From Ruminococcus flavefaciens (GTDB lineage Bacteria > Bacteroidota > Bacteroidia > Bacteroidales > P3), in assembly GCA_023667315.1 (NCBI GenBank), contig JAMPAI010000004.1, positions 62,001 to 126,000 of the forward strand: a DNA stretch of 64,000 nt, in the 5' to 3' direction. Position 1 is the stretch's first letter. Each line of letters opens with the position of its first letter. The position numbers were made by a program, and so were the translations under genes. The notes beneath the pieces are model-generated. The model was not told where the DNA came from. It ran no database searches and saw only the letters and a program-made list of their open reading frames with translations. Shown here in pieces: positions 1-10,091 of the stretch.

Positions 1-474
1 CTTGGCGCCGGCCTCGGCCGAGAGGTCCGACTTCTTGTCGTAGGCCACCATGCAGGCCAGGGGAATGGAAGCCAGTTCCAGCCCGATGAAGAACATCAGG
101 AAATGACCTGCCGACACCATGAAGTACATGCCCAGCAGGGTGTTGAGGGTCAGGTAATAGAATTCACCCCTGGCGATTTCGTGTTCGGTCTCGAGCCATT
201 TTTTTGCGAAAAGGAACACCAGGAGCGTGCCGCAGCCCATCAGCGCCTTGGCCGCCGAGGTGACTGGGCTGGCGGTGTACATGCCGCCGAAGGCCGTGCC
301 GGAAGTGTGGGGCAGGCAGCAGAAAACGATCTGCGCCAGCAGCAGGATGCAGGCAAGCGGGTGCAGGGTCTTGCGGGCCTTGGCGGGGGCGCAAAGGTCG
401 AACACCAGCATGAAGAGGATCACGGCCACCGCGAAGATTTCGTCGCGCAGTATCAGGAAATTTGAAAAGTCCAT
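1..474 (-). CDS. nuoN: NADH-quinone oxidoreductase subunit N, C-terminal part missing (window edge)
   Basis: Antiporter-like proton-pumping membrane subunit of respiratory complex I. Only the first 158 codons are in the window; the gene continues past base 1. The ATG lies at 472-474. The protein opens with a short acidic N-terminus and then hydrophobic helices, including the conserved GLELASIPLACMVAY stretch, which carries the membrane Glu found in this family. It follows nuoM by about 30 bases on the same strand and is the last visible gene of the nuo operon. The assignment rests on operon position and this motif; the truncation is purely the window boundary. Confidence 0.9.
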   Translation of the reverse strand, partial: MDFSNFLILRDEIFAVAVILFMLVFDLCAPAKARKTLHPLACILLLAQIVFCCLPHTSGTAFGGMYTASPVTSAAKALMGCGTLLVFLFAKKWLETEHEIARGEFYYLTLNTLLGMYFMVSAGHFLMFFIGLELASIPLACMVAYDKKSDLSAEAGAK

Positions 475-504
475 CTTTTCAATCTTTAATTGTTCATCAA
501 AAAA

Positions 505-1995
505 TTACAGGGCGGCCACGGTAAGGCGTTCCACGATAGGATAAAGCGCCTGGCCGATCCAGGCGGAAATCCAGCCCGGATAGAGGCCGATGGCGGCGAT
601 GGCGACAATGAGCACCACCACCGGGAAACGTTCGAACCACACGGCGTCCTTAAGCTTGAGGTGTTCGGGATTGTGCACCGGCCCGTAGAGTATCTTGCCC
701 ACCACGCGCAGGATATACACAGCCGTGATCACGATGGAGGTGACGGCCACCAGGGTCAATACCCGGTGAAAGGTGTCGCTGTGCTGGAAAGAACCCACGA
801 AAACGTTCATCTCGGCCACGAAACCGCTCAGGCCGGGCAGCCCCAGCGAGGCCAAACCGGCGATCACGTAGGCCACGCCCAGGAAAGGCATGATCTTCAT
901 CAGTCCGCCCATCTCGCGGATGTCGCGGGTGTGGGTTCGGCCGTAGATCATCCCGATCAGGGCGAAGAAGAGGGCGGTCATCAGGCCGTGCGAGAGCATC
1001 TGCATCACCGCGCCGGTCATGGCGGTGGTGTTCATCATCAATAGGGCGAACAGCACCAGGCCGCAGTGGCTTACCGAAGAATAGGCGTTGATATACTTGA
1101 GGTCTTTCTGCACGCAGGCCGAGAACGCGCCGTACACCACGCTGATGCCGGTAAGGAGCAGGAAGATCCATCCTAATTGGGCGGCCGCCTCGGGCATGAG
1201 GAACATGGCCACGCGGAAACAGCCGTAACCGCCTAACTTCATGAGCACGCCCGCGTGCAGCATCGAGACGGCGGTGGGGGCGGAGGCGTGACCGTCGGGG
1301 CTCCAGGTGTGGAACGGAAAGAGCGCGCCCAGAATGCCGAAGCCGATGAACACGAAGGGAAAGAAATAGCGCTGCAGGGCCACCGGAATCGTGGACTGCG
1401 CCATTTCCATGATGTGCATGCTCTGCGCGCCGGCGCTGAAATACACGCCCAGGATGCCCAGCATAAGCAGCGCCGAGCCGCCCATCAGCATCAGGGTCAG
1501 TTTCATGGCCGAGCGTTCCTTGTTGCCGCTGCCCCAGACCCCGATAAGCAGGTACATGGGGATGAGCGCCACTTCGTAGAACATGAACATGGTGAACAGG
1601 TCGAGCGAGATAAAGAAGCCGAACACCCCGATGGAGAGCAGGCAGAACCACATGAAGTATTCCTTGGGCAGGGGATCGATGTTCCAGGAGGTGAAGGTGC
1701 CGGTAAACACGATGATGGCCGAGAGCAGTATCATGAGCACCGAAACGCCGTCAACCCCCACGCTGTAGGCGATGTTCCAGGCCGGGAACCAGGGACGGGA
1801 GGCGGTAAAGAGCATGGCTTCGGTGTTGCCCGCATGCCGCTGGGCGGCAAAGAGGAAGCAAAGCACGGCGGCCGCCACCAGCAGGAGCGATGCTCCCGTG
1901 GCGCTTACCCAAAGCACCTGTTTCCGGTTCTTGGCCAGAAACAGTCCGGCAAGCATCAGCACCGGAATAAGGACGAAAACGGATAAGAGGTTCAT
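505..1995 (-). CDS. nuoM: NADH-quinone oxidoreductase subunit M
   Basis: Proton-translocating antiporter-like subunit of complex I in the inner membrane. The 496-residue length is normal for NuoM and the protein is almost entirely hydrophobic helices. It shows the hallmark FYEVALIPMYLLIG with the essential Glu and the SAPTAVSMLHAGVLMKLGGYG segment with its conserved His and Lys. The ATG at 1993-1995 sits 30 bases after the nuoL stop. It lies between nuoL and nuoN in the standard complex I order. A NuoL/MrpA-type antiporter was considered, but length, order and motifs fit NuoM. Confidence 0.96.
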   Translation of the reverse strand: MNLLSVFVLIPVLMLAGLFLAKNRKQVLWVSATGASLLLVAAAVLCFLFAAQRHAGNTEAMLFTASRPWFPAWNIAYSVGVDGVSVLMILLSAIIVFTGTFTSWNIDPLPKEYFMWFCLLSIGVFGFFISLDLFTMFMFYEVALIPMYLLIGVWGSGNKERSAMKLTLMLMGGSALLMLGILGVYFSAGAQSMHIMEMAQSTIPVALQRYFFPFVFIGFGILGALFPFHTWSPDGHASAPTAVSMLHAGVLMKLGGYGCFRVAMFLMPEAAAQLGWIFLLLTGISVVYGAFSACVQKDLKYINAYSSVSHCGLVLFALLMMNTTAMTGAVMQMLSHGLMTALFFALIGMIYGRTHTRDIREMGGLMKIMPFLGVAYVIAGLASLGLPGLSGFVAEMNVFVGSFQHSDTFHRVLTLVAVTSIVITAVYILRVVGKILYGPVHNPEHLKLKDAVWFERFPVVVLIVAIAAIGLYPGWISAWIGQALYPIVERLTVAAL

Positions 1996-2025
1996 TCGTG
2001 TATGTTTTGCAAAGGGTTAGACAAA

Positions 2026-3930
2026 TTACCGCAATAAAATCCAGAGGCACAGCAACAGGCATCCGGCCATCATGCACAGGGCGTAGGTCTGCAGGCTGCC
2101 GTTCTGCATCCAGCGGAAGGCCAGGCTGCCTCTGCCGGTAAGGCAGGCGATGCCGTTCAGGCAACCGTCGATTACGTGGCGGTCGAACCAGGCCAGGGGC
2201 TGCGAGATGCAGCGGAAAATGATCTTATGGGTAATGAACTGGTAAACTTCGTCGATATAGAAGCGGTGCCTGGCCGCTTTATGCAGCGGGCCGAAGAAGG
2301 AGGCCATCCGGTCGGGAACCGCGCTGGTACCCTTGCGGTAGAGGCAGCGGGCGCAGAAAATGGCGGCTAAAGCTATAATCACGCTGGTAAGGGCGATTTT
2401 CCAATCCAGGTGGATGATGTATTCGGCGCCGGTGCTGCTTACCAGCTTGCCGAAGGGAATGAACCCGGCCACCACGGTGACGAGGGCCAGGAAGACCAGC
2501 GGCGAGGTCATGCTCTTGGGGGCCTCGTGCAGGGGATGGTCGTGTTGCGCGGGCTTGCCCCAGAAGATGTTGTAGTAGAGGCGGAACATGTAGAAGGCCG
2601 TCAGGGCGGCGATAAAGGTCATACCCACGCCCAGTGCCGGGCTGAACATGAAGGTGGCCGACAGGATTTCGTCCTTGCTGAAGAATCCGGAGAAGGGCGG
2701 GATGCCGGCGATGGCCAGGCAGGCCACCAGGAAAGTGATGTGCGTGAACGGCATGCTCTTGCGCAGTCCGCCCATGTGCGACATCTCGTTGCTGTGCACC
2801 GTGTGGATGATGGCGCCCGCTCCCATGAACAGCAGCGCCTTGAACATGGCGTGCGTAAAGAGGTGGAACATGGAGGCCATGTAGCCCAGGCCTTCGTGGC
2901 CTTCCATGCCCGAAACGCCTAAGGCCACAAGCATGAAGCCGATCTGCGAGATGGTGGAGAAGGCCAGCACCCGTTTTATATCGGTCTGCACGCAGGCCAC
3001 CACGGCGGCGTAGAGCGCGGTGAATGCGGCCACGTAGGCGATGCCGTGCAGTATTTCGGGCGTAAAGAAGAAATAGACGGGAAAGAGGCGCGCCACCAGG
3101 AACACTCCGGCCACCACCATCGTGGCCGCATGGATAAGGGCCGAAACGGGGGTGGGGCCTTCCATGGCGTCGGGCAGCCAGATATGCAGGGGGAACATGG
3201 CGCTCTTGCCGGCCGCGCCGATAAAGATAAGGCCGGTGGCCCAGGACAGCACCGCGCCGCCCATAAAGGTCTTTCCGGCGGCATCGGCGAACAGGCTCGC
3301 GTTACCGCTGCACAGCAGGCCGAAATCGAAGGTCTTTGTGTAGTAGGAGAGCAGCAGTATGCCCATGAGGAAGAACATGTCGGCGAAGCGGGTCACGATA
3401 AAGGCCTTCTTGGAGGCCGCCACCGCCTCAGGCTTGGTGTAGTAGAAGCCGATGAGCAGGTAGGACGACACGCCCACCAGTTCCCAGAAGATATACATCT
3501 GGAAGATATTGGTGGCCACCACCAGCCCGCACATCGAGAAGGTGAACAGCCCCAGGAAGGCATAGTAGCGCTGGAAGCCCTTCTCGCCCTCCATATAGCC
3601 GAGACTGTAGATATGCACCATGAGCGACACGGTGGTGATCACCACCAGCATCATGACCGAAATGGGGTCGAGCATCACGCCCAGGTCGATGTGCAGGTGT
3701 TCGGTAAAGCGCATCCATTCCCAGCAGAGCGGCTGCATGGAGGGGCGTATGCCGTCCACGCGCGGCAGGGAGAAATACTGCCAGGCGGTTAGATAGGCCA
3801 AGACCGCCGCCACCGCAAGGATCGCGGTGTTCACATATCCGGCCCACTTACCTTTGAGGCGGGTGCCGCCAAAGCCGGCGAACAAGAATCCCAACAGGGG
3901 AAGCAACAAGATAAGAACCGAGTATTCCAT
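2026..3930 (-). CDS. nuoL: NADH-quinone oxidoreductase subunit L
   Basis: Largest antiporter-like subunit of complex I, the distal proton pump, which carries the long lateral helix along the membrane arm. The 634 residues match the family. Visible motifs are FWELVGVSSYLLIGFYY with the key Glu, and LPDAMEGPTPVSALIHAAT with the conserved His region. The C-terminal roughly 120 residues contain the amphipathic segment and a final transmembrane helix. Its ATG overlaps the nuoK stop by one base (TAATG), which suggests translational coupling. Confidence 0.97.
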   Translation of the reverse strand: MEYSVLILLLPLLGFLFAGFGGTRLKGKWAGYVNTAILAVAAVLAYLTAWQYFSLPRVDGIRPSMQPLCWEWMRFTEHLHIDLGVMLDPISVMMLVVITTVSLMVHIYSLGYMEGEKGFQRYYAFLGLFTFSMCGLVVATNIFQMYIFWELVGVSSYLLIGFYYTKPEAVAASKKAFIVTRFADMFFLMGILLLSYYTKTFDFGLLCSGNASLFADAAGKTFMGGAVLSWATGLIFIGAAGKSAMFPLHIWLPDAMEGPTPVSALIHAATMVVAGVFLVARLFPVYFFFTPEILHGIAYVAAFTALYAAVVACVQTDIKRVLAFSTISQIGFMLVALGVSGMEGHEGLGYMASMFHLFTHAMFKALLFMGAGAIIHTVHSNEMSHMGGLRKSMPFTHITFLVACLAIAGIPPFSGFFSKDEILSATFMFSPALGVGMTFIAALTAFYMFRLYYNIFWGKPAQHDHPLHEAPKSMTSPLVFLALVTVVAGFIPFGKLVSSTGAEYIIHLDWKIALTSVIIALAAIFCARCLYRKGTSAVPDRMASFFGPLHKAARHRFYIDEVYQFITHKIIFRCISQPLAWFDRHVIDGCLNGIACLTGRGSLAFRWMQNGSLQTYALCMMAGCLLLCLWILLR

Positions 3931-4247
3931 TAGTCTTTAAGCTTTTTCAAGTTGCGTGTCTCCACGTTCTTGAGGTTTCGGTAAATGTTGATGATAATGG
4001 CGATGGCCACCGCCGTCTCGGCCGCCGACACCCCGATGGAAAAGAGGGTGAAGAACATCCCTTCCAGCTGGCCGGGGTAGAGGAAACGGTTGAACACGGC
4101 GAAGTTTATATCGGTGGAGGTGAGCACCAGTTCTATCGAGATAAGGGTGGCGATCAGGTTCTTACGGGTGATAAAACCGTAAAGGCCGGCAAAAAACATG
4201 ATGGAAGATACGATCAGGTAAAATTCCATCGAGACAACGGGTTCCAT
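3930..4247 (-). CDS. nuoK: NADH-quinone oxidoreductase subunit K
   Basis: Small three-helix membrane subunit of complex I, related to MrpC/MnhC. The 105 residues match NuoK. The SIELVLTSTDINFAVF stretch carries the conserved helix-2 Glu, and GVSAAETAVAIAIIINIYR carries the second Glu in helix 3; both belong to the proton path of the family. A second in-frame ATG six codons downstream (at 4227-4229) could be the real start, because many NuoK proteins begin close to their first helix. Its stop overlaps the nuoL start by one base. Confidence 0.95.
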   Translation of the reverse strand: MEPVVSMEFYLIVSSIMFFAGLYGFITRKNLIATLISIELVLTSTDINFAVFNRFLYPGQLEGMFFTLFSIGVSAAETAVAIAIIINIYRNLKNVETRNLKKLKD

Positions 4248-4277
4248 ATCCGCTTTTCTTTTTTGTGATACGTTCGG

Positions 4278-4796
4278 TTAACTGCGTTTGCGCCCGATTA
4301 CCAAGGCGCCCACCATGCAGGCCAGCAACAACACGCTCATCACCTCGAAGGGCAACAGGTATTGGTTCTTGTCCGTGCCCATCAGGGTGTGGCCGATCTG
4401 CTTCATGCTGATCTCGGCATCCATGGGTACCTCGGTGGGTGTCCAGGAATTGGTGAGCAGCAGGAAGCCCACCAGCGCCACGCCGCCCACGGTGGCCAGC
4501 AGCGCCAGCCAGCGGCGCAGGCTGCGCAGGGGCAGCGGTTCCTCGCGGTCGGTGTTGGTAAGCAGGATGGAGAATACATACAGGATGATGACCCCGCCGG
4601 CATACACTAAAAGCTGCACGGCGCCCAGGAACGAGTAGTTCAGGAAAAAGTAGAGCCCGGCGGTGGCGAACAGCACGAACAGCAGGTAGGTGGCCGCGTG
4701 CAGGATCCGGCGCGTGCGCACGGCCATTACCGAGAAAACGGCGATCACCGCGGCCAACAAACCGAAAATGATTCGAAGTATAAGTACGTTTTGCAT
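4278..4796 (-). CDS. nuoJ: NADH-quinone oxidoreductase subunit J
   Basis: Membrane subunit of complex I with five predicted helices. The 172 residues fit NuoJ. The third helix carries the conserved YFFLNYSFLGAVQLLVYAGG segment, which corresponds to the flexible pi-bulge region, and VIILYVFSILL follows. It sits between nuoI and nuoK as expected, 5 bases after the nuoI stop and 30 bases before nuoK. Nothing unusual is visible. Confidence 0.95.
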   Translation of the reverse strand: MQNVLILRIIFGLLAAVIAVFSVMAVRTRRILHAATYLLFVLFATAGLYFFLNYSFLGAVQLLVYAGGVIILYVFSILLTNTDREEPLPLRSLRRWLALLATVGGVALVGFLLLTNSWTPTEVPMDAEISMKQIGHTLMGTDKNQYLLPFEVMSVLLLACMVGALVIGRKRS

Positions 4797-4801
4797 GGCG
4801 G

Positions 4802-5314
4802 TTATTCCGGTTTAGCAGGGTTAGTATTCGTATCGGCGGCCTTGGCCGGCTTGGGCAGCAGGCTCGAGCCGGGGCGGTTCAGCACCAGCTGCAGCTTGCC
4901 GCGCGTAAACACGGCGTTCTCGAACTTGTTGGTGAACCGTATGGCCTGGTGCGGACAGGTCCTTATGCACAGTTCGCAGAAAAGGCATTTGCCCAGGTCG
5001 TAGTGATAGGCCGAAAGCACCTTTTCGTTCTTGCCCTCGGCATTGGTCACGGTCTGGCTTTCCACGCGGATGGTGCCGTTGGGGCAGTTCATCTGGCAGA
5101 TGCCGCAGGCCACGCACCGGTGGTGGTTGTCTTCGGTATGCACCATTTCCAGGCGTCCGCGGAACTGGGGGGACACATAGAGGCTGCCGCGTTTCTCGGG
5201 ATAGAGTTCGGTGGTCTTCTTGCGGAAGAAAACCTTCAGCGTGGTCCTCATGCCCGTAAGGAGCGATTTGAGGGCGCTGAAAAAATCGGCGAAATATTTT
5301 ACAAGCGAATTCAT
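4802..5314 (-). CDS. nuoI: NADH-quinone oxidoreductase subunit I (two [4Fe-4S] clusters)
   Basis: Peripheral-arm subunit of complex I that carries clusters N6a and N6b and passes electrons toward NuoB. Two ferredoxin motifs are visible: C67-C70-C73 with C77, and C110-C113-C116 with C120, each followed by Pro. The N-terminal amphipathic part contacts the membrane. The C-terminal tail of about 25 residues is Pro/Ala/Lys-rich and looks like a variable extension. At 170 residues it is of normal length. It lies 12 bases after nuoH. Confidence 0.96.
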   Translation of the reverse strand: MNSLVKYFADFFSALKSLLTGMRTTLKVFFRKKTTELYPEKRGSLYVSPQFRGRLEMVHTEDNHHRCVACGICQMNCPNGTIRVESQTVTNAEGKNEKVLSAYHYDLGKCLFCELCIRTCPHQAIRFTNKFENAVFTRGKLQLVLNRPGSSLLPKPAKAADTNTNPAKPE

Positions 5315-5326
5315 GATGCAAGCGGT

Positions 5327-6400
5327 TTAAAAATGCCAGCCCAAGGCCACGATAAGTACCATCGCGATGAGGTTCACCAGGTTAAGCGGCAGCAGGTATT
5401 TCCATTCCAGACGGATCAGCTGGTCGATGCGAAGGCGCGGGAACGTCCACTTGAACCACATGATCACGAACACCATCACCGCGCTCTTGCCCAGGAACCA
5501 GATCAGGGAGGGGATATAGTCCATGGCGTGGTTGAAGCCGTCCAGGCCGGGAATGTGCAGCGGCATCCATCCGCCCAGGAATACGGTGGTGGCGATGGCG
5601 GCCACGATAAACATGTTCACGAATTCGGCCACGTAGTAGAATCCGAAGTGCATGCCCGAATATTCGGTGTGGTAACCGGCGGTAAGCTCGCTTTCGGCCT
5701 CGGGCAGGTCGAAAGGCCCGCGGTTGGTCTCGGCCGTGCCGGCTATCAGATAGACCACGAAGGCGATGCAGGCCGGGATATGCCCCTTGAAGATGAACCA
5801 GAGGTCGTTCTGTCCTTCCACCAGTTCCGAAATCTGCATGGTTCCCGAAAGCACCACGATGGTCATGATGCTCAGGCCGATGGAGAGCTCGTAGCTGATC
5901 ATCTGCGCCCCGCTGCGCATGGCACCGATAAGCGAGAACTTGTTGTTCGAAGACCAGCCGGCCAGCAGGATTCCCACGATGCCGATCGAGGAAGCGGCGA
6001 TCATGAAGAGGATGCCCACGTTGAAGTCGAGCACCTGCAGGCCCTTGGCGAAGGGAATGCACGAAAAGGCGATCAAGGAGGCGATGATCACCAGGAAGGG
6101 CGCCAGGTTGTGCAGGAAACTGTCCACGTGGCGTATCGAGATGATTTCCTTGGTGATGATCTTCAACATATCGGCCACCGTCTGTATGGCACCCCAGGGG
6201 CCTACGCGGTTGGGACCCAGACGGCACTGGAAAGCGGCGCACACCTTGCGTTCGGCCAGAATCAGCACCAGGGCGAACACCGCATACACGGCCAGCAGCA
6301 CGCCGATCAGCACGCACTCAACGGCGATGGCGCCCGTGGCGGGCATGAGGCTGCGCAAGCCCTCGTCTATCCATGTCGTAACAACGCTAAAATCGAACAT
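5327..6400 (-). CDS. nuoH: NADH-quinone oxidoreductase subunit H
   Basis: Membrane subunit that forms the quinone-access chamber of complex I with NuoB and NuoD. The 357 residues form about eight helices. Conserved features are [21 protein letters not shown] near residue 50, and [20 protein letters not shown] with its row of acidic residues on the E-channel loop. It follows nuoCD by 19 bases in the operon. Length, motifs and position leave no real alternative. Confidence 0.97.
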   Translation of the reverse strand: MFDFSVVTTWIDEGLRSLMPATGAIAVECVLIGVLLAVYAVFALVLILAERKVCAAFQCRLGPNRVGPWGAIQTVADMLKIITKEIISIRHVDSFLHNLAPFLVIIASLIAFSCIPFAKGLQVLDFNVGILFMIAASSIGIVGILLAGWSSNNKFSLIGAMRSGAQMISYELSIGLSIMTIVVLSGTMQISELVEGQNDLWFIFKGHIPACIAFVVYLIAGTAETNRGPFDLPEAESELTAGYHTEYSGMHFGFYYVAEFVNMFIVAAIATTVFLGGWMPLHIPGLDGFNHAMDYIPSLIWFLGKSAVMVFVIMWFKWTFPRLRIDQLIRLEWKYLLPLNLVNLIAMVLIVALGWHF

Positions 6401-6419
6401 TGTACAGTCTTTTAAATTT

Positions 6420-8045
6420 TTAACGGTCTATGTCGGGGACCACGTAGTCTAACGAGGCCCCGATGGTAATCAGGTCGGCGATCTTGTTGCCGGAAGCCAG
6501 GGTGTCGATCACCGACACCAAGGGCAGGCAGGGCGGGTGGAACTTGAGCCGGTAGGGATATTTCTCGCCCCGGCTTTCGATGAACACGCCGAATTCGCCC
6601 CGCGCCGTCTCCACGCTCTTGAAGAAGCGGCCTTCGGGCAGCTTGATCACGGGCTTGGTCTTGGCGCAGTAGTCGCCTTGTGGAATCTTGTCGAGCAGCT
6701 GGCTGATGATCGAGAGCGACTGTTCGATCTCGTCCATGCGCACCATGTAGCGGTCCAGGCAGTCGCCGTTCTTGTAGAGTATTTCCTTAAAGAGGATCTC
6801 GTCGTAGATGCTGTAGGGATTGTGCTTGCGCACATCGCAGGCCACGTCGCTGGCGCGGGCGGTAGGGCCGGAGATGCCGAAGGAGAGCGCCTGTTCCTTG
6901 CTCAGCAGGCCGATGCCCTTGGAACGCTGCTTAAAGATGACGTTGCCGGTAAACACATCGTGGTATTCCTTGAGCACGCCGGGCAGGTATTCCACAAACT
7001 CGCGGGTCTTGCGGATAAAGTCGGGGTGCAGGTCGCGCGCCACCCCGCCGATAACGTTGTAGTTCTGAATGAGGCGGCCGCCGGTAGTGTCCTCGAAGAT
7101 ATTGAGGATCTTCTCGCGGTCGCGGAAGCCGTAGAAGAAGGGCGTGAGCGCGCCCAGGTCCATGCAGAAGGTGGCGTAGAACAGCAGGTGCGACTGAATA
7201 CGGCTCAGCTCGTCCATGAGCACGCGGATATACTGGGCGCGGCGGGGAACTTCCAGCCCCATCGCGTCTTCGATACAGGCGCACAGGGCGTGACGGTTCT
7301 GGTGGGCGGAGAGGTAGTCGAGGCGGTCGGTCATGGCCAGCGTCTGCGGGTAGGTCATTTCCTCGCACATCTTCTCGATGCCCCGGTGTATGTAGCCGCA
7401 GTGAACGTCCACCTTCTTAACGATTTCGCCCTGCAGCGACACCTGGAAGTGCAACACCCCGTGGGTGGCCGGGTGCTGGGGGCCGATGTTCACCACATAT
7501 TCGTCTTTTTCGAACAGGGTGTGGCCTTCGATCTCGGTCTTGCCGTCGTGATCCACGAAAACCGACGTGTCGTCGGGCAGTTCCTCGGCGTCCAGCTTAA
7601 GCGGATTGGCGTTCATGTCGTAGTCTTTCCGCAGGGGATAGCCCACGTGGTCGCCGCGCAGGAACAGGCGCCGCATGTCGGGGTGGCCTATGAAATGGAT
7701 GCCGAAGAAGTCGAACACCTCGCGTTCGTAGAAATTGGCGATGGCCCAGATATGCGAGAGGGTGGGCAGCTCGGGTTCCTCGCGGCTTTCGGCGCGGCAT
7801 TCGATCACGATGCGGTGCTTGAGTTCGGTAGAATACAGGCGATAGACAACGCCCAGCTGTTCGCCGAAGTCCATGCCCACCAGGTCTTCGAGATAGTCGA
7901 ACCGCATTCGGGCGTCTTCATGCAGGGGAGTCAGCAGCTTGGCCAGTTCCGCCGGCGGCAGGCAAACCTGCAGGGGCGCGTTTTCCGTTTCCTGAAAAAC
8001 GGCTTGCGGGCAAATTTCCTGTATAAGGGATTTAAGCGTACTCAT
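6420..8045 (-). CDS. nuoCD: NADH-quinone oxidoreductase subunits C and D fused
   Basis: Fusion of two peripheral-arm subunits of complex I. Residues 1 to about 160 are NuoC (30 kDa), with the [12 protein letters not shown] end characteristic of that domain. From about residue 180 the NuoD (49 kDa, [NiFe]-hydrogenase-related) domain begins with [15 protein letters not shown] and ends in the DYVVPDIDR tail. NuoD forms the quinone site with NuoB and NuoH. Fusion of C and D is known in several bacterial groups. The ATG at 8043-8045 follows nuoB by 15 bases. Confidence 0.96.
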   Translation of the reverse strand: MSTLKSLIQEICPQAVFQETENAPLQVCLPPAELAKLLTPLHEDARMRFDYLEDLVGMDFGEQLGVVYRLYSTELKHRIVIECRAESREEPELPTLSHIWAIANFYEREVFDFFGIHFIGHPDMRRLFLRGDHVGYPLRKDYDMNANPLKLDAEELPDDTSVFVDHDGKTEIEGHTLFEKDEYVVNIGPQHPATHGVLHFQVSLQGEIVKKVDVHCGYIHRGIEKMCEEMTYPQTLAMTDRLDYLSAHQNRHALCACIEDAMGLEVPRRAQYIRVLMDELSRIQSHLLFYATFCMDLGALTPFFYGFRDREKILNIFEDTTGGRLIQNYNVIGGVARDLHPDFIRKTREFVEYLPGVLKEYHDVFTGNVIFKQRSKGIGLLSKEQALSFGISGPTARASDVACDVRKHNPYSIYDEILFKEILYKNGDCLDRYMVRMDEIEQSLSIISQLLDKIPQGDYCAKTKPVIKLPEGRFFKSVETARGEFGVFIESRGEKYPYRLKFHPPCLPLVSVIDTLASGNKIADLITIGASLDYVVPDIDR

Positions 8046-8060
8046 ATCGGTAGATGGGCG

Positions 8061-8693
8061 TTATTCTTGGTCTTGGTATTTGGGAGCGAAAACGGGCTTT
8101 TCGTCGGGGCGGATTTCGGGCAGCCGGCAACTCTTGGGCTCCTTCTTGTTCACGCCGCCGAAAAAGTGTTCCACCTTTACCTTGCGCTGCAACTGCATCA
8201 TGCCGTACAGCAAGGCTTCCGGACGGGGCGGGCAGCCGGGGATATACACGTCTACGGGAATAATCTTGTCAACCCCCTGCAGCACGTTGTACGATTTGGT
8301 GAACGGCCCGCCGCTGATGGCGCAGCCGCCCACGGCCACCACGTACTTGGGGTCGGCCATCTGTTCGTATAGGCGGTAGAGCACCGGCGCCATCTTGTTC
8401 ACGATGGTGCCCGCCACCATGATCATATCGGCCTGACGCGGACTGGCGCGCGTTACTTCAAACCCGAACCGGGCAAAGTCGTAGCGGGCGGCACCCACGC
8501 TCATGAACTCGATGCCGCAGCAGCTGGTGGCGAAGGTGAGGGGCCAAAGCGAATTGGAACGCCCCCAGTTTATCATTCGGTCTAAGTTGCCCACCACGAC
8601 CCCCACGCCGTTCCTGCGCAGGGTTTCGATGTATTCGTTGTCGTTGAATTCATCGTAAGGCAAGCCTTTGATAGAAGGTTTCTTTATTTCCAT
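8061..8693 (-). CDS. nuoB: NADH-quinone oxidoreductase subunit B (cluster N2)
   Basis: Carries the terminal [4Fe-4S] cluster N2 that reduces quinone. The four ligands are visible as C58-C59, C124 and C154, in the contexts [18 protein letters not shown] and PGCPPRPE. The open frame extends upstream into nuoA, but the family begins close to [10 protein letters not shown], so the ATG at 8691-8693 is chosen. This gives 210 residues and a 10-base overlap with the end of nuoA. The C-terminal 40 residues are a variable charged tail. Confidence 0.95.
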   Translation of the reverse strand: MEIKKPSIKGLPYDEFNDNEYIETLRRNGVGVVVGNLDRMINWGRSNSLWPLTFATSCCGIEFMSVGAARYDFARFGFEVTRASPRQADMIMVAGTIVNKMAPVLYRLYEQMADPKYVVAVGGCAISGGPFTKSYNVLQGVDKIIPVDVYIPGCPPRPEALLYGMMQLQRKVKVEHFFGGVNKKEPKSCRLPEIRPDEKPVFAPKYQDQE

Positions 8694-9037
8694 TCCAGAG
8701 CTCCTTTCTTCCAGGCGTAGGCCAGACCGAGGGTCAGCACCACCAGGAAAAACAAAACGGTATAGAGTGCCATCATGCCCATTTCCTTGGCGATCACCGC
8801 CCAGGGAAAGAGGAACACGGCTTCCACGTCGAACATCAGGAAAAGCAGGGCGAACAGGTAGTATCCCGCGCGGAACTGCATCCAGCTCCTGCCGCGCGTA
8901 GGCACGCCGCATTCGTAGGTTTCTTCCTTCAGGGGATTGTATGAACGGGGGCTCAGCCACACGCCGAAACCCCAACCGGCGCACACGAGGGCGACGGCGG
9001 TAAGCAATACGACCAAAAGCAAAAGTAAGTTCGACAT
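8684..9037 (-). CDS. nuoA: NADH-quinone oxidoreductase subunit A
   Basis: Small three-helix membrane subunit and first gene of the nuo operon. The 117 residues show the conserved YECGVPTRG loop and the [16 protein letters not shown] segment with its acidic pair. Its 3' end overlaps nuoB by 10 bases. No nuoE, nuoF or nuoG lies upstream: the next gene is an unrelated ORF6N protein on the opposite strand, so the NADH-oxidising module is absent from this locus. Confidence 0.96.
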   Translation of the reverse strand: MSNLLLLLVVLLTAVALVCAGWGFGVWLSPRSYNPLKEETYECGVPTRGRSWMQFRAGYYLFALLFLMFDVEAVFLFPWAVIAKEMGMMALYTVLFFLVVLTLGLAYAWKKGALEWK

Positions 9038-9383
9038 AGCGCTTAAAAATAAAATAAGATTGACTACTATATAAAACAGCGAATCAATCCAATAAACAAT
9101 ATTCCGCCCAAAAACGGCGCGGCAAAGGTCGCTAATGTTTTTGAAAATGAAAAATGTTTTTTATCAACCGCATAGGGTGGATATTGGGGATAACCAAAGG
9201 CTCCCTCCGGTGCATGTCCCGGTTCCAGTCTGAACGATGCGTCAGAAATTGATTTTGTCTGTAAGGTTTAGTTAATCAATGTGATGTAATGGATTGCTTC
9301 GATAAAATCGGGATTCAAGCATTATATATAGTAGCCTTGGTATGCGAAAGTCGCCCGCCGGAATTAAAAAATAAAACAAACAC
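9038..9383. other. Gene-free region between nuoA and the ORF6N gene
   Basis: About 345 bases between divergent genes, visibly richer in A and T than the nuo operon. Apart from the candidate nuoA -7 element, no gene, tRNA or clear repeat is seen. It marks the start of the low-GC accessory island that runs to about 12.1 kb. Confidence 0.6.
9123..9130 (-). promoter_or_regulatory. Candidate -7 element upstream of nuoA
   Basis: Reading leftward, the bases are GACCTTTG, one mismatch from the Bacteroidetes -7 consensus TAnnTTTG. It would give a leader of about 80 bases before nuoA. The same GACCTTTG occurs upstream of the FKBP gene at 56391-56398. No clear TTG sits at the right distance, so this is tentative. 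Confidence 0.35.
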
Positions 9384-9980
9384 ATGAAAAAGATCAACAA
9401 CACGCTCCCCGTCTTCAACATTCAAGACAAACTCATTCCCCTTCGCGGACAATATGTCCTTTTGGATGTCGATGTGGCCGCCATCTACGGGGTGGAGACC
9501 AAACACGTTAACCAAGCGATGAGGAACAACCCCGAAAAATTTCCCGAAGGGTATGTTTTTGAATTGCAATCCTCTGAAAAACAGGAGGTGGTCAAAAATT
9601 TTGACCACCTCTCCTCCCTGAAATTTTCATCCATGATGCCGCATGCTTTCACCGAAAAAGGCCTCTACATGCTGGCCACCATCCTGAAAAGCCCGACCGC
9701 CACGCAAGCCACCCTGCTTATCGTGGAAACTTTTGCCAAGGTGAAGACCTTGAAACAGGAACTCAGCAACATGCAAAACGCGCTACAAAACGGAGAACTC
9801 GCGCCCCAGGAACAAAAGACCGTGATTCAACGCTTCGGCGAGACCCTCTCCGACATCGTGATGCCCGACCTGCAGCCCTACGAGGCCGTGGCCGAAGTGG
9901 AAGTCAATTTCTTTATCGGCAAACTGAAATACACCGTCAAGCGCCGCAAGGAAGCAGACCTCCCCGACACGGTGGAATAG
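9384..9980 (+). CDS. ORF6N-domain DNA-binding protein
   Basis: A 198-residue protein. Its first roughly 90 residues fit the ORF6N domain: IPLRGQYVLLDVDVAAIYGVE followed by VNQAMRNNPEKFPEGYVFEL, then FTEKGLYMLATIL. This is a DNA-binding domain found in phage antirepressor-like proteins and in many standalone bacterial genes. Residues 100-150 are helical with coiled-coil character (KVKTLKQELSNMQNALQNG). The gene stands alone on the plus strand in a low-GC patch next to a toxin-antitoxin-like pair, which suggests mobile or accessory origin. The target and role are unknown. Confidence 0.8.
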   Translation: MKKINNTLPVFNIQDKLIPLRGQYVLLDVDVAAIYGVETKHVNQAMRNNPEKFPEGYVFELQSSEKQEVVKNFDHLSSLKFSSMMPHAFTEKGLYMLATILKSPTATQATLLIVETFAKVKTLKQELSNMQNALQNGELAPQEQKTVIQRFGETLSDIVMPDLQPYEAVAEVEVNFFIGKLKYTVKRRKEADLPDTVE

Positions 9981-10091
9981 CTTGACGGCGTTCGTATAAA
10001 AATCCGTATTCGGGCGTTATCCATACGATAGGCCTGAAAGAAAGCTCTGTCAAATCGCCATAGAAGAGTGGTTATTCACGGAATGAAAACC

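Noticed and set aside
6537..8372. A 611-residue open frame on the plus strand
   Set aside because: Antisense shadow of nuoCD and part of nuoB, which have clear complex I motifs.
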